Under the pieces are notes generated by a model. That model did no database searches and had not been told where the DNA came from. It saw nothing but the letters and a program-made list of their open reading frames with translations. This document shows, piece after piece, positions 1 through 13,800 of a DNA stretch of 64,000 bases (positions within the stretch are counted from its first letter, which is position 1; every line of letters starts with the position of its first letter). The position numbers and the translations under genes were made by a program. The stretch is taken from assembly GCF_002078875.1 (NCBI RefSeq), contig NC_034409.1, positions 62,273,874 through 62,337,873 of the forward strand. The letters are read 5' to 3'. The stretch comes from Numida meleagris (lineage: Eukaryota; Chordata; Aves; Galliformes; Numididae).

Positions 1-114
1 CAGAGAAAAGTAACAGAATCTGATTCCCTTTGTCTGTGTGTAGTGTAGTTGTTTATAGTGAAATGATTTGCCTTGTCCAAAGAGAAAGAATTGACTCCAA
101 ATACTTTTGGAAAC

Positions 115-480
115 AAGAGGTATGTGTTGCAATTAATGCACTGGGGGATTTCAATCACAGAGATATCTGCTGGGAAAGCAACATGGCAGGCTGCAAGCAA
201 TTCAGGAGTCTCCTGGAGTCCACTAAGGAAACTTCCTCATCTGGGTATTAGACAAACCAACCAAAGGTGAAGCATTACTGGACCTGGTGCTCACCAATGC
301 AGAGGAGATTATTAAAGAGGTTAATACAGGAGCAGTCTGGGCTGTAGCAACTATGCCCTGGTTGAGTTTGTGATTTTAAGGAATATGGGCCTTGCAAAGA
401 GCAGAGCTAGGACCCTGAATTTCAGAGTACCAAACTTCCTTCTGCCCTCTGGCAGTATCCCATTTTGTACAGTAGAAGGC
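115..480 (+). mobile_element. CR1 LINE fragment, ORF2 endonuclease region
   Basis: Conceptual translation shows the C-terminal part of an APE-type endonuclease typical of CR1 ORF2: GDFNHRDICW near 145-175, then LLDLVLTNAEEI near 274-312 after a frame change, then a VEFVILRN-like block near 362-390 and a degenerate tail resembling the CR1 segment after the endonuclease. The order and spacing of these blocks match chicken-type CR1. Frame shifts and stops show it is inactive. The 5' and 3' limits are approximate. It lies in sense orientation to CACNA1C. Confidence 0.85.
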
Positions 481-1040
481 TGAAACAGAATGAGCCAAAA
501 TGATGTCCCCACAGTGCTACAGAGGGCATGTAGCAAATCAGGAGAAGGAATCTGAGACCCTAATCTCTGAGGTGTCTCTAAGGGATGACACATTCAGAAT
601 TGTACCAACTTTCTCACTGTTGACAGAAATGAGATATAAAGATGGAGAAGTGAGCTGTAAAAGGTCAGGCAGTTTAACTTATTTCTATGAATGACCATCT
701 GTAGATTTACACCAATGCAATGCTTCCAGATAACTTAGAAATTGTCCCACACATACTGAAGTTCACACCAGATTGCAATTACCTTGACTGCTGTCACTGG
801 AATATTGGCATTCAGACATATACTGGCTGATAGCCCTTCTTCAGACCTGTAAACGTAGATGATCCACTTTTTCTGTTGTGATTCATATGGCTAATAATAA
901 ACACCCCAGTGAGAAATAAGCAGAGAAAGAGTGCACTCAGTGACCAGAGAGCTAAGCTGTGTGTCAGTGGGTTGTACTGTCTGTCCTAGAGGTAACTTGT
1001 AAGAGATCCCTTTTCTGTTCACTGTAAACAGGAACACTAC

Positions 1041-1057
1041 AAAAAAAAAAAAAAAAA
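1041..1057. repeat. poly-A run (17 bases)
   Basis: Uninterrupted A homopolymer within intron 7. No LINE body is visible immediately upstream, so it reads as a simple repeat rather than a retroposon tail. Confidence 0.9.
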
Positions 1058-2454
1058 TTGGTTTTCTGCACTCACTAGTGTGTAAATGGCAAATCTCCTG
1101 CTGATCTCATACTGACCCTGTGCAGCTTCTCCATTTCAGCAGTACAATTAGGAAAAATCAGCTGTACCACCTAGCTTATGTTTGCAGTGAAAGCCTCCAG
1201 CTGCAGTCAACAGGACACATGTATGCATACACATGCGATTAATAGCTATGTATTTGCAGAATGTCTCCAGAAAGCATTTTCAATCAAACACAGATGTGAG
1301 GTTTTTAATGTTAACTGAATGGAAGCATTGTTCAGTTGAGGGATGTCTATCATGGATTTCTAGGATGGTTTCACTTCAGAGGAAGGATTTCCAGGTACCT
1401 GGAATGATACAATCTTAGCCAAGAATTTAATGTTTCTTAAATGTGTTTCTTTTTCCCCCAACTTCTGCCAAGCAGCTTACATCTCTTCATTTCTTTTGGA
1501 GAAGATTTTCTAGAGGAAACAGTAAACTTACATTGTATTGTCACACTATCAAAGATTATTTATTTGGTTTTACACAGCTTACCAAATACGTAATAACGTA
1601 TCCGCATATGAATTCCTACCACCTGTGTCTCAGTCTCACATTATATGGAATGATCTCACCTTCTGCTGTAAAAAAATTAGATGTGAGAGCATCCAACATA
1701 AGGAGTCCAGCAAGAGAGAGACAGTAAATACTCAGCTGTCTTCCAAATATGGGTGGTTTCTCTACTCGTGAGAAGATACCACTGTCTCTGCCTCTTAGCT
1801 TATCCATTATGGTTGGTCAGTAAAAAGGAGGTGAAAAACTGACATCATAACTGTTCAGTCTGAGAAGTCCAAAATGCTCTACTATACAAGGATACAGGTT
1901 TGCTTTTCAAGACTAATTTGTACCAATGTTAGCTGATACAAACATTACACAATCGTGCAGGCAGTGGGAATAGCCAGAGTACGCTGTACTTTAGTTATGT
2001 ACACCTTACCAGGTTGCAAAGGAAGCTTCTTGCTGTCTGGAAATTTCTTCATGCTGGAGTAGTACAAAGGGACAAGCCCCTCAGTTCTCTACCAGAAATT
2101 CTGATATTTGTTACTTAGGGTTCACTAAAACCACAGCTTCAAGAAGTTGTATTTTTCCAGCTGACTTTTTCAGCTGAAGAAAAATACAGCCAAGAGATAA
2201 GTACCACATAGCTGTGGCTTTTTCATCACCATTCATCATAATTAAAGAGAAGTCAAGTCATCATTGCGCCTGTGTAAATTCTTATGGCAGTTTCTCAAAG
2301 TCATTCATTATTGTTGTTTGTGTGGATTGTTTTATATAGATAGTGGCATTCTTGGTAGAAGGGAGAGGATGTTAAGTCTCGTTTCTTAACCTAACTCCAG
2401 ATTAGGTAGTTAAATTTTGCCTGCAAGATTTCTCTGATGTGATTTCGGATGAAT

Positions 2455-2590
2455 ATTCACTTTTATTTTGTGCCTTGGTGTCCTGTTCTCTTAAGGCATT
2501 GCTGTGTTTCAACATTGGGTAAATATTTGTTTTTAAGTTGCACCATGGTATTTTGTTCTCTTCAAGGCACTGCTGAGTTTCACAGGAGAG
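2455..2590. repeat. diverged tandem duplication, period about 70
   Basis: Two adjacent segments align with a shift of about 70 bases. The shared blocks are GTTCTCTT at 2485 and again at 2555, followed by AAGGCATTGCTGTGTTTCA near 2493 and AAGGCACTGCTGAGTTTCA near 2564. It looks like an old local duplication with no sign of coding use. Confidence 0.7.
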
Positions 2591-4204
2591 GTGTCTACTT
2601 TTTGGTCATGTGGGATGAAAAGTGGCTTGCAAGCATAAGGAATAGTTAGCGATATTTCTAAACTAACTGAGCAATTCTACAACAGTATTTGAAGGGAAAC
2701 TGGGTAATATTTTCTTTGATAGTGTTAGACTTCTAGACTTCTGCAGAGAGGTGTTCTGACCACAAATCTATTAATCCCTTCTCCTGAAGAAGGAGATGAT
2801 TAACTGTTTTCATAGAGACAGATTTTGAGGTTGTGTTTTAGTGAGTTTCCTTCAGTTAAGTTGCAGCTGAAGGAGCCCTGAGATGGAGTTCTGGATTGGC
2901 CCATTGACTGTGGACTGTTGCCAGACAAGGAATTTAGTGACTGTACTTTAAAAGGAAAATGGATGATGAACTTCCATCCACAAAGAACTGATTATATTAG
3001 TGTTATTCTCCTGCCTTGTCTTACTGAAAGTCTGAAATCCCTTTCCTGAATTGTTATGAATCTTGAGTCAGATTGCCTCCCTTAATGTGTGTCTCAGTGC
3101 CCATGTATGGAAGAATATTTCTTCTGTGATCACAACAAATGCTTAGGTTGCAAAGGAGAGAGCATTTTCCTAGAAGGAGAGAAAACACACGATAAAACTC
3201 TAAAACACATGGAAAACAAAGGTACCTATCTTTCTTTAAGCCATTTGGGTACTTTAAAGTCTGCAATTGAAGTTCAGAAATCATTTTAGTGCTCCTAAAT
3301 ATGTTAAATGCCATCTGTTTCTTTAATGATGCTATGTCTGACTCAGGAGATAAGTGTTTATGAAAAGTAAAGAAGAAGGGGCTCTGATATTTTGATACCA
3401 TCCTGAAAATGAGGTTCTATTAAGGTACCTAGCAACTTTCCAAAATTTTGAACTTCAGAGGAGACTCCAAGATAATATGATGTTTGTACACTACATGCTT
3501 TTGGAATAAATATGTGCTAGAATTGCTCTACACACAATACAGGCCCAGGTACTAAAATAGCAGTCTGCCTGATTCATTTGCAGATGCTTGTAGTACTGTT
3601 AAAACTAGATCTATGTTCACACCATTTAATTTACAGTCTTGAATTCTTTGAGTATTCAGTTGTGTAGTGATCAGATTTTGAAAGAAGTATTCATGAATCA
3701 AGGAAAGAAAGTTTGTGAGAAAGCTTTAGAAAACATTTGACCAGGTTAGAACATGTTGGGCCTTGGAAGGACTTTACTCAAAAGCGTACAGTTACTACCC
3801 TGATTGTGGTAAACTGTAAAGATTACTAGATCATTGCCAGGGAAAGATCAGTATTTGCCCACAGTTACCACATCCTTCTCTCTAAAGTACGTGTACCTGT
3901 GCTACAGATGGAAAAAAATGTGATCTGATAACACATTGAGGCAGTTCTTAGCAAAAACTAACAATATTGTCATGGGCAGAAAACATATGCATGGAGTTTA
4001 GAAGAGAAGTTTAGAAGTCATCAGATGGACCCATGTGGTGCTCTGGGTAAATTCCAGAAAGTGACAGTCTACAACTTTGATCGTACTAGACATCAGCCTA
4101 TATTAATCATTGCCTGTAAGGAAACAGCTAGAAGAAAATAAGCAACTGAAGAAAAGTTTGCACCAGAAAGAACATACAGAAACACTTGCTATGATCATGT
4201 GTAA

Positions 4205-4781
<577 letters not shown>

Positions 4782-4885
4782 GTCAATGATGCCATAGGAA
4801 GGGACTGGCCCTGGATCTATTTTGTTACACTAATCATCATAGGGTCATTTTTTGTACTTAACTTGGTTCTCGGTGTACTTAGCGG
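4782..4885 (+). CDS. CACNA1C: CACNA1C exon 8, domain I S6 (mutually exclusive)
   Basis: This 104-nt alternative to exon 8a has identical phase and length. It begins [20 protein letters not shown] and ends with the same [14 protein letters not shown] core, followed by GTAAGC. The VNDA-GRDWPW start marks the Cav1.2 exon 8 form. It encodes domain I S6. In mammals the two S6 versions are used in different tissues and differ in dihydropyridine sensitivity and gating. The 3' halves of exons 8a and 8 are nearly identical in protein but differ at many synonymous sites, as expected for an ancient exon duplication under protein-level constraint. Confidence 0.97.
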
Positions 4886-6835
4886 GTAAGCAGTACCAGG
4901 AAAATATTTTATTACTGTTTATTTTTAAAATTTGTATTTTTATTCCTACTCTGTTGTTATCAAAACAACGGGCAATGACGGGTTAATCTCTGGAACCTTA
5001 GTAGAAGACCTGGGCTATTGCTGTGCAAATGGCAAAACATGGCCTTCCTAATGGCATGGAAAGAGTCTTTTCAAATAAACTGAAGAAAATACAAGACAAA
5101 TCTGCCTGTAACATATTCCTCTACCTGAAACCTCTACTTATACTCTCTGGGAAGAGGACAACGCTGTGTTCCCCTGTTAAACTGCCTGTGGGTGAAACAT
5201 GCCGTTCACCACAGAATAAGGGGATTAGAGTAAAATCTCTGGAAGAGTCATTGGGACTGAAGGAGGAATGAGAGCATGAGACAAATCCCTTCACAGTTGT
5301 GGGATGAAATTCCTGCCAAATCATGCCTTCTCACATGAGAAATTTTCACATTGCTTAATATCTCTAAAGCACAGCCTAATGGGAGAATTTTCCCTGGAGT
5401 GTGCCTTGCATGCATTTCTTCTTTAATAAGCACTTCTTCTCTATTGTGTGGATTACAAGCCCAGCATTATTCAGGGAGAAAAGATCATTTCCCTCTGACC
5501 TTTTCTAAGGAGGAACAGAGAAGCAAGAGAATTTCTTCTAGTGTTTAAACATCCCTAAGACATCTAGCTGGATTTCAGTTCTTCAGTACTCACTGCAAAG
5601 CATCATTTTGGTAGATTTGATTAAAAACAATTGATATTGCCCCCAGTAGTTAAAAACTTTATTGCCTCTGGGGAGCTACTTAATTAGAGGAATGAAGCCA
5701 GAAAACATTCCTCTCTAGATTTTTTTTTAAGGATCTCCCAGATTTAGGCTTCAAATTCCGTATTTGGGAATGACTGGATGCCTACAGCCATTCCATGCAA
5801 ATGGATAAATATGTTATGAGGATTTTCATGTGTCCTCTTCTTCATTGTTTCTATCATTGTGCCTCCTTCAGTGAACTCTAAATGAATTTGGTCAGAGCCA
5901 GTACTTGTCTGAGCAGGCAGCCCTTAAGTCTCCTGTCTTTTGATCATAAGAGGGGCAAAATCTTCTCCTAGCAGGAGAGAGGACTTGATGCTTCACATGA
6001 GTTACATTCTCAGTGTTTGTGACAGCAGCATAGGAAGATAGTAGTAGGACTAGAAAAGAAGATCCTCCTTTGATCATCCTGGGAAGAGACAGGTAATAGC
6101 AGATCTACTGGAAGGGGTTATTACTGTCTTCATTATTCCATTGAAGGTTACATGCAGCTAAGACAGCTGCTACAAATTGAAGAGTTTCCAAGTAGTGAAT
6201 GGAGAGGGAGAAAATCCCCCATAATGAAGTGTCAGGCAATAGTCTGCATTTGGATTTCTGGAGAGTGATATTCTGGGTACAATTTTAAAACATAAGCTCC
6301 TTGTTTCTTCATGTGGATACTCTGATCAGCAGGTAAGGATCAGCAGTAACGGAGGATGACCACCTGACAGTGGGTAAGCAGTCTGTAGTATCAGAGATGC
6401 ACTCAAGGACCATGTAAGATGGTGGTTAAAGATTGTATAGTTTCTGATTGGATAAACAGTGCCTGTGAGCCCAGCCTGAGGACTGCATATTGTTGAAGCA
6501 GTGCCGATTCAATTTACCAACACTTGGATTTGTATCTGTACACAGTGGAAAATTACATTTCCTCTCTCTTTCATTTTTCAACCTAAGAAAGTGTTTTGGG
6601 ACCTGGATACCCCATCTACTGAGATACCGCAGCTAGACCACCACAGCTAGTGGTGAGAGATGAAAACAGTCTGTAGGGAGAACTGAAATTAAAGATGAAG
6701 TTCACCTTGCTTATGCTGTGAGTCACTCTTCATGGCTGTGTTCACAGTATTATGACAGCTGCACTGTTTCTGCAATTTTCTTTTTTTCCCATCTGGAGAA
6801 AAGTAAAAAAGAAACTTAAGTATTTGCATCCATGG

Positions 6836-6881
6836 AGAAAAAAAAAGAAAAAGAAAAAAAAGAAAAAGAAAAAAAAAGAAA
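6836..6881. repeat. A-rich (AAAAG)n-like simple repeat
   Basis: A purine-only stretch of about 45 bases made of A runs separated by single G residues. It lies within intron 8 and has no coding meaning. Confidence 0.9.
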
Positions 6882-7025
6882 TGATGGCAGAAATGTTCTA
6901 AATTTTCTTTGGGCTAAATAAGCAGTTCTTAAACAATTAACTTTCTAAAGCAATTCTAAATTCTGCTGAGTTGCAAAGTGTCCTCACTTTGCAGGTTCAG
7001 CTTTTTTTTAATAAACTTGCAATTA

Positions 7026-7068
7026 GTCTGTTCTGTGTAGATGATCCACCTGTCTGTTCTGTGTAGAT
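7026..7068. repeat. short direct repeat, 17 bases, period 26
   Basis: GTCTGTTCTGTGTAGAT occurs at 7026-7042 and again at 7052-7068 with a 9-base spacer. It is an exact recent local duplication inside intron 8. Confidence 0.9.
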
Positions 7069-9974
7069 AGAAAGCAATATTCCTGGGCATCTTTGTAGAT
7101 CCATTCTGAGCATCTCTGACTTATCCCCATTTATTTATATCAGGAATGTCAACAAGCATGTTGTGTAGGTAGACTTCATCAGTGACAGATTGGCTTAGTT
7201 TTTTTAATCACTGCTGAATACGTAAGTGTAATTAATTGTACTCACAAAGACACTTTGATTGCACCTGCAAAATCAAATGCTGAGTTCTGTTCTGCCTGCA
7301 GATCTCATCTGTATTTTATTTTTCCTCAGTGTTTCACCCATTCACGATTCTTTCTTTAGTGAATTTACTAATCACATGTTAAGCTACATAGTATGACAGA
7401 TTATTTGCGTGCAGAGCTATCATCCCCTTCCTCTCTTGACTGAGCATACATTAAAACTCCTTTTTTCCAAAGGAAATATCCCATCAGCAGATCATACAGT
7501 TGACCTTCTCAAGCAAAGAAAAAAGGTATCCACATCACTGCTGAGAGTAGTGAAATTACTGCTAGAGGTCTTCTGGGAGCAGAGATGTTAATTTCTGTGT
7601 TACTTGTTTCAGCTGATTAGTGATGGAAAAAAATGACAGTGTAGGCTCAACTTTCAGACCTTCATGTAGAAGCATATAGATTCACATTTACTTTGTAGTT
7701 TGCTTCTCAGTGATCCAAATCCCAGGACACAGTCCAGACAAGAAGTTCCCTAAAGCAAATGGAGGGCCAGAGACAGCCTTTTCTTCTGCTCTGAGAGGAT
7801 CCTGGAAGCCCAGTTGGCTGTTTCTGTTTTTCTTCCTGCTAAAGAAGAAATCAGAGTGGATAAGAGGCTCTCTATGGCTGTAGCTCCTCCTGGGGGCAGC
7901 AGGAACAGTATTCCTGTCCTTTCAGGACTCTTCCTAGTCTTTTGACCCCACTTCCAACCCTTTCCAATCCTTATCGTACCTGTCAGGGTGGACCATGTCT
8001 GAAGCCTTATTCTGCACTAAGCAAGAGGTTTGAACTGCTAGAATTCAGCTGTTCCACACCACCTCCAAATGTGAGAATTCATGCTGAGATCAGGTATAGA
8101 CATAAATTATCCATATTTCATCGTCAGGATAGACAAAAGAAATTTTCTTCACCCATACAGCCTACAGAGCTGAGTGTTTATATTTATGACCTTGACCTCC
8201 TCTAACCTCAGGCAGACTAAATATCTCTCCAGAACGCTCTGCTTTTTTATATTCCCTTTGACATACATGTCTTATCGTTTTCTGAGAGAAGTGAAGGAAA
8301 GTGAAGCAAACCAAATACTCATAAAAACAATATTCACCAACTCCTGAACAGAAGTTGTCTCATTCACTGAAATGAGACACATTACTTGGTAGTTCTGCTA
8401 GCCTCTGCTGACCTTATCCTGACATGATACTGTAATTCTTTTTTGAGAAGGCCACCTCCAGGCTCAAGATGGCACCTCTATCAGAAAGCTTATTGGCTTT
8501 TTGGAAGCTTGGCTTCCCCGCTGAAACTGCAAACGATGAACATTTATTGCCTACTGCGATGGTGGCAGAGGTAATGTGCACACCTGCCTGCAATAGGAGC
8601 TGGACCGAGGTCACCAACTCATTTCACACAGAATACTAAATGAGCATGGGTAGTAATTCTTGATTGTGAACTATATTTGCCCAAGTACAGGCTGGCATTC
8701 CACATGGGAAATGGTTGGAATTGCATTAGCAATTTCCTGAGCCACCTGTTCTCAATAGCATAATGCTAGCAGAGCATAGAAATTGAGATAATTTAAATAA
8801 GTTGTCTTCTTTGGAGAATCATATGAGAATTGGAATACCGTACTTCGTACAAAGGAAAGAGACAGGTAAATCCTTTAGACTAGAGGATCACAATATTTTC
8901 AGTTGTGTCATTAAAAAGCTAGTAACAAAATAACTTCTATGCAGACAGTCAGCATACTAACATGCTGCTAAAATCTCACTTCAGTTTAGTCATCTCTTCT
9001 CCCAGCCCAAGTCTCACCTGAGAGAGACAATGCATGGTGCTGGCAAGACCCAAGCAGGCATGCGACTGAGATGTATCTAATATAAGTGACCCAGTTCAGT
9101 GCACAGAAGAATCGCTTTCTGCAAGCTGGGTCATTTTGTAATGTTTTCCACACTTTGGTTTCTAAAACTGCCTCTTGCAAGTTGTATCCATATAATCATA
9201 AATAGTTCTCAGTTGGAGCTGAGAGTCCATTCCGTTTCAAAACTGCATCTATTTGTTAAAGATTCCAGAATACCAGTTTATGACCCAATTATTGGAATGC
9301 TGGAATTTGATTTTTCAAACGGACTTAATAATGTATAGCTTCATTCAGTGATTCTTTTGAAGAGTTAATTCATTAATTTGGATAAGGTACTATATGAGAC
9401 CCAGAAGAAACATATTATTGAAGCAGCAAAATATAATTGGTATTGATCTGATTTTTTAAAAATATTTTCTGCAGTTTTTATTATTGTTGTTGGGGTCATT
9501 CTTGCCATACTTGCAGTAGGTTTTTCTGCCTTATAGCTGTTTGGTCCCAGGGTTGGCTATGATCTACCTTCAGGCCTAAGAAGCCACTGATTCTCTTCCC
9601 CATTTCCACCTTCTTTATCACTGACCCAAGAGACATGTGGCAAGCAATGTGACAGGAGTGAGGATCACGCAGAGTTCTTTTGTCACATACTTTGGCTTTA
9701 AATGAAGATATCTTACTCTCATTCTGATGTACTGCTGGTGTCCTGCACAGCTCAAAACATAAAAAGCCTGATGCCAAGACTGTGAAGTGAATGGAAATCT
9801 TTCCAGGGGTTTTGAGGGAATTACTATACCATCACTACTGGAAATTAAAGATGCTTCATGGGGCACTCATTAATTTTGGGGTAGGATTTTCATAATCTTA
9901 ATATTACTTCACTAAAGTTAGTGGTAAGTTTCCTTTTTGTTTTGGGGGAATAAGCCTAAAGACAAGTAATAGGC

Positions 9975-9991
9975 TTTTTTTTTTTTTTTTT
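9975..9991. repeat. poly-T run
   Basis: Uninterrupted T homopolymer of about 17 bases in intron 8. Confidence 0.85.
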
Positions 9992-11165
9992 AATTCTGCT
10001 TGTTGCTGGCAATCAACAGCAAGGCTAATGGAAAATCCGTTTGAAAGAATGACTTTTCCTCTCATTTCTAGACATAGTGGGCTGTATTATCTGCTGCATG
10101 TGCCTCGTATAGTGATCTGCTTCAGCAGATATAAGGCTTACTGCTTAAGTACTCTTGGTCCAGCGCTTTTTACAATCATTAAGCTTACTTTTTTAAAATA
10201 CAGGTATTAAAACCTGGCTTGGAACCACAGGATAGTCTTTCAATGGAGGTAGATTGGCATTTCTAGAAAAAGAATAGCACAGTATAGGTGTCTCTGTCAA
10301 ACAGGAAGAAATGGCACCACAGAGGAAAAGAAGGCGAAGAAAACACCTTGGATCATAGCTAAGCAACATTAAATTCTTGTTCCTCTGCCCTTTCTTTTAA
10401 GTCCATATTCCCAATAGTGGTCTTCCATCAAGAATCAGAAGCCTACTCTGTTCCACTTGCTGGCAGAATCTATTACTGCTTATGTTTGTCTACCCAATTT
10501 GAGATTTGAAAAATAAGTTTCATTTCAGAGAAGAGGCCTGAATATCAAATGCCTGCAATAAAACATTGAAATCTAAATTTTCAAATATATTGTCCAGTAC
10601 TATGGGTGAAATTGCTCATAATTAACTGTGTGCAGAATTGTGAGTATCATTACTTACACTTACAATTAGTGCCATTTAGTTGTGGTTATACCTATAATCT
10701 TATGGACAGATTGAGACCTGGCTGAAAATTAGAGCCACCGTCTCACTCTCCAGACGTCAGATTATTGTCAAACAGTTCATCATTGTATTGAGTTGACCAC
10801 TATTCACACAGATATTTTTTTATAAGTGAATATCAAGTGGTAAAGAATGTTAGAAGGTATATGATGTTGTACATAAGCATTACATGTTAGTTTTATTTGA
10901 ATTATCAAAGAAATGTTGAGAATGAAAGGATTAAAAAAGGTAATTATGTTCTCCTAAGCATTGGTAAAGATGTAGTCACTCCAACTATTTTACAAATGTA
11001 TGTAGCAAGGATACTCCTTTCACATGTCTGTCCTGAAAGAATAGAGAAGGCTGAGTGTACTACATATGATATGGATACTTTCTAATGGAAATCAATCTAA
11101 CTCGTTGTTTTTCAATCTCTTCCTTTCCCTCCATCCGCATCCTGTTCCTCCCTCCCTCTTGCTAG

Positions 11166-11338
11166 GGAATTTTCCAAGGAACGAGAGAAGGCTAAGGCTC
11201 GGGGAGATTTCCAGAAGTTACGGGAAAAGCAACAGCTAGAGGAGGATTTGAAGGGATATTTAGACTGGATAACTCAAGCAGAAGATATTGACCCTGAAAA
11301 TGAAGATGAAGGCATGGATGAGGAGAAGCCTCGAAACA
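11166..11338 (+). CDS. CACNA1C: CACNA1C exon 9, start of I-II linker with AID
   Basis: This 173-nt exon begins with G completing the S6-end glycine codon, then encodes [15 protein letters not shown]. Next comes the alpha-interaction domain, [18 protein letters not shown] at about residues 22-39 of the exon, matching the consensus QQxExxLxGYxxWIxxxE with the key Tyr, Trp and Ile present. This helix binds the cytoplasmic beta subunit (CACNB), which governs trafficking and gating. The exon continues with an acidic stretch ([15 protein letters not shown]) and ends AAC A before GTAAGC. It can join exon 10 directly or exon 9*, both starting in the required phase. No frame damage was seen. Confidence 0.98.
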
Positions 11339-13559
11339 GTAAGCAATTTTCTTCTGTCTTTCTCTGCTCATAGCAAGAGAGCCTATGCCCACCTGCTCCA
11401 GTGCTGAGATTGCCTGTAGGGCAGAGCAAGTTCTTCCTGAGGCTCTCACTGTGCTTATACATGATCTAAGTGGAATGCCTGTTGGAATATGTGGGAGGGA
11501 GAAATACATGTAAAATAATTGATATTGATCCACAGATCCTCAGTTTACTGTCTGTAGTACTGACATTAGAGCCTAGTATTAAATAGAAAAAAGATCAATA
11601 TTTGCTGTTAGAAGTTTGCTACTGGGATAAGTTTTAAAATATACATCTGTCTCCTATTCATTTATTTAATTGCAGTTCAGTGTTGCAGGCTGTTGACGCA
11701 TGGTTAATTACTTTGAAAGCAAAGGTTTCTAGGCAAAGCAGTGCTACAGTATGGGAGAAGGGCCAGATCAACCCTTTTGTACATTAAGTGGGCCATCTGT
11801 GGCTCCACTGAAATCAGTGGAATTGCATTTGCTTTTGCCAGGCTGGAATTAAACTTTCTGACATTTCTTGCAAGGGAATTACCTCTTTTTCTTCTGTTTT
11901 GGAGATGAGAATATGTTTGTACAAAGTGAGAATTCGCAATTATATCTTCTTATTAGAAATCCTGAAGAATGATGGGTTTGAAGAAAGCAAAGATTCCTTA
12001 CATTTAACTACCTTCACTCTATCTTCTTACTCCACCTTGTCTTTTACCAGTATCTGAATCACTTCAGAAATATCTAGCAGTTATCATCGTAGGTCACGAA
12101 CTTGGAAAATGTCAGAGTTTGAACCTTTAGACAGTTATGCAGCTAACGGAGATGAGCACTACTTTTAGCTTTCCCTACTTATGTCAGCATTATCCCAGCT
12201 TGATTTTGGAAGAGAAGACATGAAGCATTTCCCTAGAGCTCCCTTACTACCAAGTAGGCAAATCCATAGGGTGATTTGATCAAAACCATATATTCCAGCA
12301 ACAGAAGAATTGGGCATTGGAAGGTTAAACATATACAAAAAATCCAAGAATTGTATGAGATGCTTATGATCTTTGAGGAGAGTGAGCACTACTCCGCGTA
12401 GTCTCCAGAACACTTTGAGGGGAAAAAAAAAAGAAACTTGTGGGACTCATTAATATCAAGTCATACCCATCATACCCATGATAGCTAAGTGCCCGGATTT
12501 GAGTCTCTGGGGGGACTTGCTCAGACTTCCCCAGGACAGGTTACTTTTATGTTGGCATCTTCATAGGAGTTACAGCTTAGTTTCATCATTTAACCTCAGT
12601 ATTCACCCAGTAATTAATTTATTATTCATGGCCAAAATTTGTGCTTCTGTGGAACACAATGCATGGAAGATCATGTCTGGTGATCCCATTTCGTTTCTTT
12701 GTAGACAGAGTTCAATATCAAGAAAAAAGCATCACAGTAATGGATTGTAGTTGATATCCTTATATGACATTGGAGTGGGGAAGCCAGCTGTCACATGATG
12801 GGTCATTGAAGTCACCAGCAGGCTTTCCCTTTACTTCAGTGGGAGGTTTCTCCTACAGGCACACCTGGTAAAGAAAACTGTAGCCACAGTGGTAGATACT
12901 GTATGAGAACCTGGCACAGCTACACTCTAATTTGAACTTTTTCCTTTTTAATGAGCATAAAAATAATTCCACTTTGGTAAAGGTGTTTTGGGATAGGATA
13001 GATGTAGATTCATTGCAATGCAGTGAGGCCAGTCCAAATTTGAGCTAACAAACTCCTTTTCTGGGTAGTGATGTTAAGAACTGGAAGATTACAAATCTCT
13101 AGCTTGCTTTCAGTTCTTGTTCAGATTAATAAAGTGACTTTTGTAAAAAAGGGCTTGTAAAATCAGTAATATTACATCTGACAAGTTCTCAAGAGCTTCT
13201 CACAGTTGGCTGTTAATGATAGAATTACTCACTATTAGCAAATTAACTTGTTAGCCATTTCTTTTCCAAACTGTTTATGCAGTGTCTTCAGTGCCATTGG
13301 TTCTAAGTGTAGCGACAATGGTGTTAACCAGTCTCTACTACATAGCATATCTTTCTCTTTGACTTAATCAGTCTTTACTACATGACAGACCGGGGTTGGG
13401 AACAGGTCTTTGCATTGCCTAGTGATATATGGTAGCATTACACTTTTGTTGATAGGAATTGCTCAGAATGTAAAGGAAAGTTGTGGACTGATGTTGGCCA
13501 TGTACAAGAGACAACTCATGCTAAGAAAAGTCTCTGAACAAGAGAATAGCAGAAGCTAT

Positions 13560-13800
13560 TCTAATGCTCAGATTTAGCATTAAGAAATATTGTTTTACTA
13601 TGATGGTGGTCAGATGCTGGAACAGGCTTCCTTGAAAGGTGGTTGATGCCTCATGTCTGTCATGTTCAAGAGCCATTTGGACAATGCCCTCAATAGCATG
13701 CCTTAACTTTTTATTGGCCCTGAAGTGGTCAGGCAGTTGGACTCAACGGTCTTTGAAGTCCCCTTCCAACTTTGCCAGTCTATACTATTCTACACTATTC
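13560..13800 (+). mobile_element. CR1 LINE 3' end fragment (old)
   Basis: It matches the CR1 3' non-coding block in order: GGTCAGATGCTGGAACAGGCTTCC, then a GCCTCATG...TTCAAG segment, then TGGACTCAACGGTCTTTGAAGTCCCCTTCCAA, ending in ACTATTCTACACTATTC, a decayed version of the CR1 tail repeat. Sense orientation to the gene. Divergence suggests an older subfamily. Limits are approximate. Confidence 0.8.

Larger units (their letters stand above)
4886..11165 (+). other. CACNA1C: CACNA1C intron 8
   Basis: A 6.3-kb intron from GTAAGC to TTGCTAG. It contains an A/G-rich simple repeat at 6836-6881, a 26-base-period short duplication at 7026-7068 and a T run near 9975-9991. No CR1 copy was recognised. 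The reading frames within it (up to about 93 codons) have no recognisable protein and no matching splice context. The stretch just before exon 9 is CT-rich (about 11105-11165), serving as the polypyrimidine tract. Confidence 0.85.
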
